Source: Corallococcus macrosporus DSM 14697
Lineage (GTDB): Bacteria > Myxococcota > Myxococcia > Myxococcales > Myxococcaceae
DNA length: 64,000 bases
Direction of reading: 5' to 3'
NCBI RefSeq assembly: GCF_002305895.1
Contig: NZ_CP022203.1
Span: 7,102,001-7,166,000, forward strand
Positions 9,099 to 17,320 of the stretch are shown here, one piece after another. Position 1 is the first letter of the stretch; the number at the start of each line of letters is the position of its first letter. A model generated the notes under the pieces. The model was not told where the DNA came from and did no database searches. It saw nothing but the letters and a program-made list of their open reading frames with translations. The translations under genes and the position numbers were made by a program.

Positions 9099-9607
9099 GA
9101 CGCCAGCAGCTTCTCCAGTCGGATGCGGGTGATTTTCGCCTGCTCGCCGGCGGCGATGCGCAGCTCCTCGTCCGGCGCGTTGTCCAGCCGCTCGCGCAGC
9201 AGCGCCAGCATCTCCGCCGCGCTCTTGCCCGTGGCGCACACCAGGAAGATGAAGCCGAAGCGCTGCTCGTAGGCGGCGTTGCCCTCCGCCAGGCCTTGCA
9301 ACACCGCCTCGTCCGCGCCCTGCACCCCGCCCTGCTCCTGCGAGGACCACGTCGCGGTGGACGCGAACTTCGCGCGCAGCTGCGCCACGTCACCGATGCG
9401 CGGGTGGTGCGTCATGGCCTCGCGCCAGTCGTCCGGCCCCGTCTGCTTCCAGAGCCACGCCGACTCGGCGAAGAGGTGCTCCGCGTCGCGGAAGGGCCGC
9501 GCGCGCACCATGCCGTCCGCCCAGCGGGACGCGCCGCAGCAGCGCATCAGCTCCGCGCGCGCCTCCGACGGCAACAGGGCGTTGAGTCGTGTCAGTCCGC
9601 CGCTCAT
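9095..9607 (-). CDS. uraD: OHCU decarboxylase
   Basis: 170-residue enzyme that decarboxylates 2-oxo-4-hydroxy-4-carboxy-5-ureidoimidazoline to S-allantoin. The family signature HHPRIGD, holding the catalytic His, is at about residues 67-73, preceded by the SAWLWKQ helix; the helical C-terminal half with FGFIFLVCATGKSA is also typical. The chosen start at 9607 overlaps the allantoicase stop (ATGA at 9604-9607); the longer open frame to 9760 lies inside the allantoicase gene. It acts directly after UraH, which is encoded next in the operon. Confidence 0.96.
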   Translation of the reverse strand: MSGGLTRLNALLPSEARAELMRCCGASRWADGMVRARPFRDAEHLFAESAWLWKQTGPDDWREAMTHHPRIGDVAQLRAKFASTATWSSQEQGGVQGADEAVLQGLAEGNAAYEQRFGFIFLVCATGKSAAEMLALLRERLDNAPDEELRIAAGEQAKITRIRLEKLLAS

Positions 9608-10626
9608 GCCGGCTTCCCGTGGACCCGCAGCCGGCTCACGCCGCCGTCCGGGTAGATTTTCAGGCGCACGTGGGTGAAGGGCCCCTTCGCCGCCAGCTCG
9701 GACTCGTAATGGTGACGGTGGTGCGCCTGGAGCTTCGTGCGCGGCAACAGCTCCGTCCACGCGATGTCATGCGCGTTGGCGAAGTCCACCACGGGCTCGC
9801 GCAGGTAGCAGCCTTCGATGGAGCAGGTGTCCGGGTAGTTGCCCTTGAAGAAGGCCGTGTCCACCTCCACGCGCTGCACGGTGCCGGGGACGGCGAGCTT
9901 CACCACAATCCAGTCGAAGCCGGGCAGCACGCGCTTGCGCCGCGTCTCCCAGCCCTCGCCCATGTTGGCGGCGCGCCCCGGGAGGATGAGGTTGTCCTTG
10001 GGGCCGAAGAAGGAGTCGTTGCACGCCACCACCGTGCCGCCGTTCTCCGCCGCCGCCAGGTCCACCGTGCCGTCGGCGCGGGACAGCCGCTCGAGGTCCG
10101 GCCGCACCTCGCCGTGCACGCGGAAGCGGGCCACGCCGCCGTCCGGGAAGATGTTGAGGCGCAGGTGCGTCCAGCGCTTGTCGCTGACGATGGGGAACAG
10201 GTTGCGCGTGCCGCCCTGCAGCTTGAGCTGCGGGAGGATGGGCGTCCACGTCGCGGCGGCCAGGGCCTCGGGCGTGGGCGAGCCCTCCACCTCCAGCGCG
10301 TCCACCGAGGCGTACTCCGGGAAGTTGCCAAGGAAGTGGTTGGTGTCGATGTCCACGCCGCGCACCACGCCCGGCAGGCCGAGCTTGAGGATGCACCAGT
10401 CGTGGCCCGGCACGCGCTTGCGGCGCGACTCCCAGCCGTCCATCCACTTGCCGTTCTCCGTGAACTTGCCGGGGATGAAGACGCCCCGGCCCGGCTTCAG
10501 CAGGTTCTCCTTCCCCGCGAAGAACTCATCGCTGGCCAGCAGCGCCTGTCCGCCCACGTTCTCCGCGGCCAGGTCGATGAGCTCGGTGAAGGCAATCCGC
10601 AGCTTTCCCTCGTCGGGTGCGTGCAT
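9604..10626 (-). CDS. alc: Allantoicase
   Basis: 340-residue enzyme hydrolysing allantoate to ureidoglycolate and urea. The protein is an internal duplication, as in known allantoicases: both halves contain a DxFFxxKxNLxxPGR segment followed by GWExRRKR (about residues 33-70 and 205-240), a DWxxxKLxxPG strand, a DTxxFxGNxP loop and a final RLxIxPDGGVxRxRVHG strand. Its stop overlaps the uraD start. 22 bases separate it from the upstream allantoinase gene, so all four are one transcript. No ureidoglycolate lyase gene is seen in the window. Confidence 0.96.
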   Translation of the reverse strand: MHAPDEGKLRIAFTELIDLAAENVGGQALLASDEFFAGKENLLKPGRGVFIPGKFTENGKWMDGWESRRKRVPGHDWCILKLGLPGVVRGVDIDTNHFLGNFPEYASVDALEVEGSPTPEALAAATWTPILPQLKLQGGTRNLFPIVSDKRWTHLRLNIFPDGGVARFRVHGEVRPDLERLSRADGTVDLAAAENGGTVVACNDSFFGPKDNLILPGRAANMGEGWETRRKRVLPGFDWIVVKLAVPGTVQRVEVDTAFFKGNYPDTCSIEGCYLREPVVDFANAHDIAWTELLPRTKLQAHHRHHYESELAAKGPFTHVRLKIYPDGGVSRLRVHGKPA

Positions 10627-10648
10627 GGTGTCTTGTCTCCCAGGTGCT

Positions 10649-12019
10649 TCAAGCAGCGGCGCGCGCGCCCACGGGGCGGCGCACCCATTGTCCCACCGGG
10701 CGCGGCAGCGGCTGGCCGCGCTCGAAAACCTTCGTCCCCCGCAGGAACGTCATCTCCACCACGCCCGTCAACGTCCGGCCCGCGTAGGGCGTTATCGGAT
10801 GACGGTGTAGCAGGCGCTGGGGCTCCACGGTGAACGAAGCGTCCGGGTCGAACACCACCAGGTCCGCGTCCGCGCCGGGCGCCAGCGTCCCCTTCACGCC
10901 CGCAAGGCCCACCAGCCGCGCCGGGGCTTCGCACATCCAGCGCACCAGCGACTCCAGCCCCAGCCCGCGCCGCCTCGCCTCCGTCCACACCGCCGGCAGG
11001 CTGAGCTGCAACGACGCGATGCCGCCCCACGCCGCGCCGAAGTCGCCGCGCTCCAGGTGCTTCAGCGCGGGCGTGCACGGCGAGTGGTCCGACACCACCA
11101 GCTCGATGTCCCCGCGCGCCAGCCCCGTCCACAGCCGCTCGCGGTTCTCCGCCTCGCGGATGGGCGGCGCGCACTTGAAGTGGGTGGCCCCGTCCTCAAT
11201 CTCCTCCGCCGTGAAGCTCAGGTAGTGCGGGCACGTCTCCACCGACACGTCCAGGCCCTCGCGCCGGGCCTCGCGCAGCACGGGCAGCGCCTCCGCGGAG
11301 GACAGGTGGACGATGTGCACGCGGCAGCGGTGCGCGCGCGCCAGCGCCACCATCATCCGGATGGCGTCGTTCTCCCAGCGCTTCGGGCGGGACGCCAGGT
11401 AGCCGCGGTACGTGCGCGCGTCTCCGCCGGGCGACAGGCCCTCCACCGGGGACTCCAGCTCCGCGTGGACGATGAGCGGGATGCCCCGGCGCGCGAGGAT
11501 GGGCATGGCCACGTCGAGCACCTCGCGCGTCGCGTGGGGGAACTCGTCCACGCCGGAGGGGCACAGGAAGCACTTGAAGCCGGCGATGCCCGCGTCGATG
11601 AGCGCCTCCAGCTCCCCCGCGTTGCCCGGGATGACGCCGCCCCAGAAGGCGTGGTCCACGTGACAGCGGGCGCGGGCCGCGTCGGCCTTCAGGTGGAGCG
11701 CCTCCAGCGTGGTGGTGGGCGGCAGCGAGTTGAGCGGCATGTCCACCACCGTGGTGATGCCGCCGGCCGCCGCCGCGCGCGTGGCCGTCTCGAAGCCCTC
11801 CCACTCCGTGCGGCCGGGCTCGTTGATGTGCGCGTGGCTGTCCACCACGCCGGGCATCACCACCTTGTCACCCACGTCCAGCACCGGCAGCCCGGAGGGA
11901 AGCTCCGCGTGGGACACCAGCGCGGCGACCTTGCCCTCGCGCACCACGACCGCCGCCTCGCGCACGCCTTCGCCCGTGACCACGCGTCGGGCGCGCACCA
12001 CGAACTGCTCTCCACTCAT
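10649..12019 (-). CDS. allB: Allantoinase
   Basis: 456-residue amidohydrolase-superfamily enzyme that opens the hydantoin ring of allantoin to allantoate. Metal site motifs are visible: DSHAHINEPGRTEWEGF at the first strand (His pair), GFKCFLCPSG with the bridging Lys expected to be carboxylated, the His in VHAELES, the His in HIVHLSSAEA, and the Asp in VVSDHSPC. This order and the adjacent allantoicase favour allantoinase over dihydroorotase or hydantoinase. Its start codon overlaps the stop of the flavoprotein gene (ATGA at 12016-12019). Confidence 0.95.
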   Translation of the reverse strand: MSGEQFVVRARRVVTGEGVREAAVVVREGKVAALVSHAELPSGLPVLDVGDKVVMPGVVDSHAHINEPGRTEWEGFETATRAAAAGGITTVVDMPLNSLPPTTTLEALHLKADAARARCHVDHAFWGGVIPGNAGELEALIDAGIAGFKCFLCPSGVDEFPHATREVLDVAMPILARRGIPLIVHAELESPVEGLSPGGDARTYRGYLASRPKRWENDAIRMMVALARAHRCRVHIVHLSSAEALPVLREARREGLDVSVETCPHYLSFTAEEIEDGATHFKCAPPIREAENRERLWTGLARGDIELVVSDHSPCTPALKHLERGDFGAAWGGIASLQLSLPAVWTEARRRGLGLESLVRWMCEAPARLVGLAGVKGTLAPGADADLVVFDPDASFTVEPQRLLHRHPITPYAGRTLTGVVEMTFLRGTKVFERGQPLPRPVGQWVRRPVGARAAA

Positions 12020-13482
12020 GGCTCGAATTCCTTCTCGTCGTAACCCGCCAGGGACTCGAAGAACGCGTCCCGGTCATCCAGATAGAGCTGCCGCGTCACT
12101 CCGGACACGAGCCGGGGCAGGCCGTACTTCATGCCGGAGATGCTCGCGCCCCCGAAGCCCAGCGACAGCAGGCAGCCGAAGGTGAAGTTGAAGATGCCCT
12201 GGAGCCAGGGCGCCTGCCCCGGGTGCTTCTCCTGCAGCTCGAAGTGCGCGCCCAGGTACGGGTGGCGCCGCAGGTCCGCGTGCGACTGGCCCTCGGGCGG
12301 CGTGTACCGGTCCTTCCACAGCGCGATGTCCCCGTGGAGGCCCGCCAGCTCCGGGCGCAGCGACAGGTCCGTCACCGTGCCGCTGCCGATGATGAGCTTG
12401 TCGAACAGGAATCGCCCATGGGGCGTGGTGACGCGCGCCTGGCCGTCCACCTCCTCCGCGCCGAGCCAGGGGCTGCCGCCGTGCAGGTGGAACTGGGGGA
12501 AGGCCCGCGCCCGGGCGAAGGTGTCCGACGGCGGGAGCTGCCCCATCTCGAGGATGCGGTGGATGAAGCGCCAGCGGTCCGCGTCCGGCAGGTCCGCGTG
12601 GTGCTTGAGGAAGCCCACGAACTCCGCCCAGCGGTAGGGGTTCACGTTGGGCAGCGTCTTGCGGCGGTAGAAGAGGTGCACCTCGGCCGCGCCGTGCTCC
12701 AGCGCCACGGAGGCGTTGTCGAACGCGGAGGCCCCCGCGCCGAGCACGCCCACGCGCTTGCCGCGCAGCGCCTCGAAGTCGATGGCGTCGCGCGTGTGGG
12801 CGTACAGCTCGCGCCGCAGGCCGGCCACCACGGACGGCACCTCCCAGCGCCCCGAGCCGTCAATGCCCGTGGCCAGCACCACCTTGCGCGCGTGGACCAC
12901 GTCCGTGGCGCCGCCGCGCGTGCCCGTGAGCGGGATGGTGAAGCAGTCGTCCTCCGCGCTCCAGGCGATGGCCCCCGCGCGCGCGCCGCAGCGCACGGGG
13001 ATTTCGAGCGTGCGGCGGTACCAGTCGAGGTAGTCCGCCCACAGCTCCTTGGGGATGCGGACCACCGCCTCCCACGAGCCTTCACCGTGCCGCGCCTCGT
13101 ACCAGGTCTGGAAGCAGAGGTTGGGCAGGTTGTGGTCCGGGCCCGTCAGGTGCTTGGGCGTCCGCAGCGTGTGCATGCGGGCGAAGGTCTTCCACGGCCC
13201 GGCGAGCCCCTGCTCGCAGTCATCCACCACGAGCAGGTTCGTGACGCGCTCCCGCATCAGCCCGAAAGCGGCGGTGAGCCCGCTCTGCCCACCGCCGATG
13301 ATGAGCACGTCCAGGACGGCCTGGCCGTCCCGCGTGCGGCGCGGCAACACCCAGGGTCTGCGCGGATACTCCAGTTGCTCCAGGTCCTTGCGGATTCGAG
13401 CTTCCAGCGCGTTGAGAGCAGGGGCGGAGGGCGGCTCGGCGGGGCTCGAGGGGACGCGCATGCGCCCATCGTACTCGCGCAC
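12016..13482 (-). CDS. FAD/NAD(P)H-binding monooxygenase-like protein, candidate urate hydroxylase (HpyO type)
   Basis: 488-residue flavoprotein. A FAD-binding GxGxxG (VLIIGGGQSGL, about residues 58-68), the GPWKTFARMHTLRTPK region and a second dinucleotide fold VGVLGAGASAFDNA near residue 245 give the two-fold layout of flavin monooxygenases. It is the first gene of the urate operon and is coupled to allB by a 4-base overlap. The operon lacks a classical urate oxidase but encodes the two following steps, so the simplest inference is that this protein converts urate to 5-hydroxyisourate, as HpyO, a known non-homologous alternative to HpxO, does. The family match to HpyO is from memory and unverified. 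Start is GTG 13482; an ATG at 13461 is an alternative. Confidence 0.8.
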   Translation of the reverse strand: MREYDGRMRVPSSPAEPPSAPALNALEARIRKDLEQLEYPRRPWVLPRRTRDGQAVLDVLIIGGGQSGLTAAFGLMRERVTNLLVVDDCEQGLAGPWKTFARMHTLRTPKHLTGPDHNLPNLCFQTWYEARHGEGSWEAVVRIPKELWADYLDWYRRTLEIPVRCGARAGAIAWSAEDDCFTIPLTGTRGGATDVVHARKVVLATGIDGSGRWEVPSVVAGLRRELYAHTRDAIDFEALRGKRVGVLGAGASAFDNASVALEHGAAEVHLFYRRKTLPNVNPYRWAEFVGFLKHHADLPDADRWRFIHRILEMGQLPPSDTFARARAFPQFHLHGGSPWLGAEEVDGQARVTTPHGRFLFDKLIIGSGTVTDLSLRPELAGLHGDIALWKDRYTPPEGQSHADLRRHPYLGAHFELQEKHPGQAPWLQGIFNFTFGCLLSLGFGGASISGMKYGLPRLVSGVTRQLYLDDRDAFFESLAGYDEKEFEP

Positions 13483-13631
13483 CGCGTCAGGGGGCCAACG
13501 TCGCCCCGGAAGGAAGGGGAATTGTCAAAAACCCCAAGGGTTCACTGGGGGTTACGTCACCTTCCATGCTTCCCCCACGGGGCTGCTTGGCTATGCTGCG
13601 CGCCCTTCGTTTCCGCCCGAGGTGAATCCGC

Positions 13632-15287
13632 GTGATCAACGCCCATACCCGCGTCCCGCCGCCGAAGAACGAGCCCGTCCTCTCCTATGCGCCCGGCACC
13701 GCCGAGCGCCGTGAGGTGCAGGCCGCGCTGAAGCGCATGTCCGGCGAGCAGCTCGACATCCCCGTCATCATCGGCGGCAAGCACATCCGCACCGGCAAGA
13801 CGGACACGGTGCGCATGCCGCACAACCACCAGCACGTGCTGGCCACGCTGCACGAGGCGGACGCCAGCCACGCGGAGCAGGCCATCCAGGCCGCGCTGGC
13901 CGTCAAGGACGAGTGGGCGCGCATGCCCTTCCAGTCGCGCGCCGCCATCTTCCTGCGCGCCGCGGAGCTGCTGGCCTCGCGCTACCGCCCCATCCTCAAC
14001 GCCGCCACCATGCTGGGGCAGGGCAAGACGGTCCACCAGGCGGAGATTGACGCCGCGTGCGAGGCCATCGACTTCATCCGCTTCAACGTCCACTTCGCCG
14101 AGCAGATCCTCGGCTGGCAGCCGGAGGCCGCGCACCAGACGTGGAACATGACGGACTACCGCCCGCTGGACGGCTTCGTCTTCGCGGTGGCGCCGTTCAA
14201 CTTCACGGCCATTGCCCTCAACCTGGCCACCGCGCCGGCCATCATGGGCAACGTGGTGCTCTTCAAGCCGTCCTCCACCGCGGCCCTGAGCGCCTGGTAC
14301 ATCATGGAGCTGCTGCGCGAGGCGGGCCTGCCCGACGGCGTCATCAACATGCTCCCGGGTGACGGCCCCACGGTGGGCAACCCGGTGCTGGCCAGCCCCC
14401 ACCTGGGCGGCATCCACTTCACCGGCTCCACGCCGACCTTCAACGCCATGTGGCGCACGGTGGGGGAGAACATCTCCCGCTACAAGCAGTACCCCCGCAT
14501 CGTCGGCGAGACGGGCGGCAAGGACTTCATCGTCGCCCACCCGTCCGCGGCGGACGACCTGGAGGCGCTCGCGGTGGCCATCGTCCGCGGCGGCTTCGAG
14601 TACCAGGGCCAGAAGTGCTCCGCGGCCAGCCGCGTCTTCATCCCTGAGTCCCTGTGGCCCAAGCTGAAGCCGCGCGTCCAGGCGCTCATCAGCGAGATTC
14701 GCATGGGCGACGTGTCCGACTTCCGCAACTTCATGGGCGCCGTCATCGACGAGAAGTCCTTCAAGAAGGTCTCCTCGTACATCGACCTGGCCAAGAGCGA
14801 CAGCGGCGCCAGCATCGTGGCCGGCGGCGAGGTGGACCGGAAGCAGGGCTGGTTCGTGAAGCCCACGCTGGTGCAGCTCGACAGCCCCACGCACCGCATC
14901 CTCCGCGAGGAGATCTTCGCGCCGCTGGTGGGCCTCAACGTCTACCCGGATGCGAAGTACGAGGAGACGCTGCGCGAGGTCGACCAGGCCGCCGCCTACG
15001 CCCTCACCGGCGCGGTGTTCGCGCGCGACCGGAAGGCCATCGACACTGCGCTGCGCGAGCTGCGTCACGCGGCGGGCAACTTCTACATCAACGACAAGCC
15101 CACTGGCGCCGTCGTGGGCCAGCAGCCCTTCGGTGGTGGCCGCGCGTCCGGCACCAACGACAAGGCCGGCTCGGCGCTCAACCTGGTGCGCTGGACGAGC
15201 CCCCGCACCATCAAGGAGACCTTCGTCCCGCCCGTGAAGGTGCCCTACCCCTTCATGGACAGCGACCCGAACGAAGGCGCCATCTGA
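13632..15287 (+). CDS. pruA: L-glutamate gamma-semialdehyde dehydrogenase (1-pyrroline-5-carboxylate dehydrogenase)
   Basis: 551-residue NAD-dependent aldehyde dehydrogenase that finishes proline catabolism by oxidising glutamate semialdehyde to glutamate. The length and the sequence match the stand-alone mitochondrial-type (ALDH4) branch: VAPFNFTAIALNLATAPA, the NAD loop FTGSTPTF, the catalytic Glu in GETGGKDF and the nucleophile in GQKCSAASR (Cys at about residue 322), and the C-terminal PFGGGRASGTNDKAG block. It begins with GTG at 13632 just after a GAGGTGAA site. The proline dehydrogenase gene is not adjacent. 12 bases separate its stop from the epimerase gene. Confidence 0.95.
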   Translation: MINAHTRVPPPKNEPVLSYAPGTAERREVQAALKRMSGEQLDIPVIIGGKHIRTGKTDTVRMPHNHQHVLATLHEADASHAEQAIQAALAVKDEWARMPFQSRAAIFLRAAELLASRYRPILNAATMLGQGKTVHQAEIDAACEAIDFIRFNVHFAEQILGWQPEAAHQTWNMTDYRPLDGFVFAVAPFNFTAIALNLATAPAIMGNVVLFKPSSTAALSAWYIMELLREAGLPDGVINMLPGDGPTVGNPVLASPHLGGIHFTGSTPTFNAMWRTVGENISRYKQYPRIVGETGGKDFIVAHPSAADDLEALAVAIVRGGFEYQGQKCSAASRVFIPESLWPKLKPRVQALISEIRMGDVSDFRNFMGAVIDEKSFKKVSSYIDLAKSDSGASIVAGGEVDRKQGWFVKPTLVQLDSPTHRILREEIFAPLVGLNVYPDAKYEETLREVDQAAAYALTGAVFARDRKAIDTALRELRHAAGNFYINDKPTGAVVGQQPFGGGRASGTNDKAGSALNLVRWTSPRTIKETFVPPVKVPYPFMDSDPNEGAI

Positions 15288-15299
15288 GCTGAGGCACGC

Positions 15300-16148
15300 A
15301 TGAACGGCCCGTCCCCCGGCATCGCAGGCCTGGACACGTACGCGCTGGTGGACGGCGGGTGCCGCGTGGAGGTCATCCCTTCACGCGGGGCCATCGTCAC
15401 CCGGATGTGCGTGGACGGTGACGAGCTGCTGTACCTCGACGAGGCCACGGTCGCGGACCCGGCGAAGAACGTGCGCGGGGGCATCCCCGTGCTGTTTCCC
15501 ATCGCCGGGCCGCTGCCGGGGGACACCTACTCCGTGGGCGGGCAGGCGTACTCGCTGCCGCAGCACGGCTTCGCGCGGAAGCTGCCGTGGACGGTGCGGC
15601 AATCGGACGCGTCACGGCTGGTGGTGGCGCTGTCCTCCAGCGAGGAGACGCTGCGCCACTTCCCGTGGCGGTTCCATGTGACGTTGACGTTCTCGCTGAC
15701 CGGCGGGCGGCTGACGCTCGACTCCGAGGTGGAGAACCAGGACACGCGGCCCATGCCGCTGCACCTGGGCTTCCACCCGTACTTCCGCGTGCCGGACGCG
15801 GCGAAGGCGCAGGCCCGCGTGGACACGGACGCCACGCGCGCGTGGGACAACTGGCGCGGCCAGGACGTGGCCTTCACCGGGTTGACGCTCACCGAGGAGG
15901 AAGTGGACCTCCACTTGAAGGACCACTCCAAGCCGGGCACCACGTTGGAGCGGGGCCCCGGGCTCAAGCCCATCCGGCTGTCATGGAGCCCGGAGTACCG
16001 CGTGCTCGTCGTGTGGACGCTGCTCGGGAAGGACTTCGTCTGCGTGGAGCCGTGGACCGCCGCCAAGGGCGCGCTGGCCACCGGCGAAGGGCTGCCGCAG
16101 GTGCAGCCTGGAGCGCGGATGTCGCTTCGCTTCGACATCCAGGGCTGA
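15300..16148 (+). CDS. Aldose 1-epimerase family protein
   Basis: 282-residue galactose-mutarotase-fold protein, closer in length and motifs to the hexose-6-phosphate mutarotase (YeaD) type than to GalM. Visible marks are the GGIPVLFPIAGPLPG loop, QHGFARKLPW with a conserved His, HLGFHPYFRVPD with the catalytic His, and the C-terminal acidic residue in VCVEPWTA. It should interconvert alpha and beta anomers of an aldose or its phosphate. It follows pruA by 12 bases in the same direction, likely on one mRNA, though no metabolic link between them is apparent. Confidence 0.87.
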   Translation: MNGPSPGIAGLDTYALVDGGCRVEVIPSRGAIVTRMCVDGDELLYLDEATVADPAKNVRGGIPVLFPIAGPLPGDTYSVGGQAYSLPQHGFARKLPWTVRQSDASRLVVALSSSEETLRHFPWRFHVTLTFSLTGGRLTLDSEVENQDTRPMPLHLGFHPYFRVPDAAKAQARVDTDATRAWDNWRGQDVAFTGLTLTEEEVDLHLKDHSKPGTTLERGPGLKPIRLSWSPEYRVLVVWTLLGKDFVCVEPWTAAKGALATGEGLPQVQPGARMSLRFDIQG

Positions 16149-16182
16149 GCCGCAGGGCCAGCCCCCTCCCGGGGCGACTCCC

Positions 16183-16254
16183 GGAGCTCGCTGTTCGGAA
16201 ATGTCGGGACATTTGCGGCGCCAAAACCCCCGACATTTCAGAACAGCGAGCTCC
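16183..16254. repeat. 26-bp near-perfect inverted repeat with nested dyad
   Basis: Arms at 16183-16208 and 16229-16254 are complementary at 25 of 26 positions, separated by a 20-base spacer. The left arm plus spacer also holds a smaller dyad, AAATGT-CGGG-ACATTT, and the spacer contains GGCGCC. It lies between two converging genes, so a bidirectional transcript end is possible, but there is no flanking T-run on either strand. Arm length exceeds that of ordinary terminators and resembles a mobile or dispersed repeat unit. Confidence 0.75.
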
Positions 16255-16340
16255 CGGCCTCCTTCGCTTCGGGGATGGCCCCTCCCCTACCGACAGCCGT
16301 GAGCATCGCCGCCCGGCAGCGGTGGGCCCGCAGTCCACGC

Positions 16341-17261
16341 TCAGGTGCCAGCCGCAGACTCCGTCAGGGCGAGCAACTCGGCACGCAACCAGCGGCTGCG
16401 CGGGTCGGCGTCCGCCTGCCGGTGCCAGTAGACGTGGAGCTCCAGCGGCGGCAGTGACAGCGGCATGGGCAGCAGGTGGTTGCCCAGCGGCGCGTGCAAC
16501 GCCTCCGCGCGCCGCCTCGGCATGGTCAGCAGCAGGTCGGAGTCCGCGACGAGCTTGAACGCGGCCTCGTAGTGCTGGCAGCGGATGACGACCTCCCGCT
16601 GGTAGCCCAGGCGGCTGAGCACCAGGTCCTCCACGGCCAGCCCGGTGCGGCGCGAGGACACGGTGACGTGCCGGGCCGCCATGTACTTCGCCACGTCCAG
16701 CCTGCGCCGGCTTCGACTCACCACGCAGAAGGTGTCTTGCAGCAAGGGCATGCGCTTCAGCTCCGCGCCGGTCTGCTGCTCTACGTCGATGGAGAGGTCG
16801 AGCCGCCCCGACGCGAGGTCCCGCTCCAACCGCGCCCTGTCCAACCGGACGCTGGAGATTCGAACCTCCGGAGCGTGCGCTCTCAGGCGCGCGACGAGCA
16901 GCGGCAGAATCGACGGCTCCAGCACGTCGTTCATCGCCACCGTGAAGTGCCCCACGTCCCGGCGCGGGTCGAAGTCGCGTCCGCGATGAACCGCCTGCTC
17001 GAACAGCGCCAGCGCCTCCCGAATCTCCGGGGCCAGGCGCTCCGCGAACGCCGTGGGCGCCACGCCCCGCCCCTCCCGGACGAACAGCGGCTCCCCAAGC
17101 TGCTCACGAAGGCGGGCCAGCGCATGGCTCACGGCCGACTGGCTGAGGAACAGGACCTCCGCCGCCCGCGTCAGGTTCCGCTCCCGGAGCACCACGTCGA
17201 AGACCCGGAAGAGGTTGAGGTCCAGCCGGGCCAGCCGCCCGGAATCCTGAACTGGGTTCAT
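16341..17261 (-). CDS. LysR-family transcriptional regulator
   Basis: 306-residue LTTR. The N-terminal winged helix-turn-helix is clear: DLNLFRVFDVVLRERNLTRAAE followed by LFLSQSAVSHALARLREQLGEPLFVREG (about residues 14-65), and a type-2 periplasmic-binding-like effector domain follows from about residue 95 (GHFTVAMNDVLEPSILP). The NLTRAAE spelling is typical of the NodD/SyrM/PhzR-like branch. It is divergent from the acyl-CoA dehydrogenase operon with only about 60 bases between start codons, so it probably controls that operon; an 8-base palindrome GATGCATC at 17287-17294 lies in this gap. The inducer is unknown. Confidence 0.93.
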   Translation of the reverse strand: MNPVQDSGRLARLDLNLFRVFDVVLRERNLTRAAEVLFLSQSAVSHALARLREQLGEPLFVREGRGVAPTAFAERLAPEIREALALFEQAVHRGRDFDPRRDVGHFTVAMNDVLEPSILPLLVARLRAHAPEVRISSVRLDRARLERDLASGRLDLSIDVEQQTGAELKRMPLLQDTFCVVSRSRRRLDVAKYMAARHVTVSSRRTGLAVEDLVLSRLGYQREVVIRCQHYEAAFKLVADSDLLLTMPRRRAEALHAPLGNHLLPMPLSLPPLELHVYWHRQADADPRSRWLRAELLALTESAAGT

Positions 17262-17320
17262 GACGACACATGACCAACATTCACTGGATGCATCAAGGCC
17301 CGGTGCGCAGGATGAAGGCC

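Noticed and set aside
13520-13560. AACCCC / GGGGTT pairing and a TTGTCA box upstream of pruA
   Set aside because: The stem is weak, no matching -10 at 17 bases and no known regulator motif; too little to call a regulatory site.
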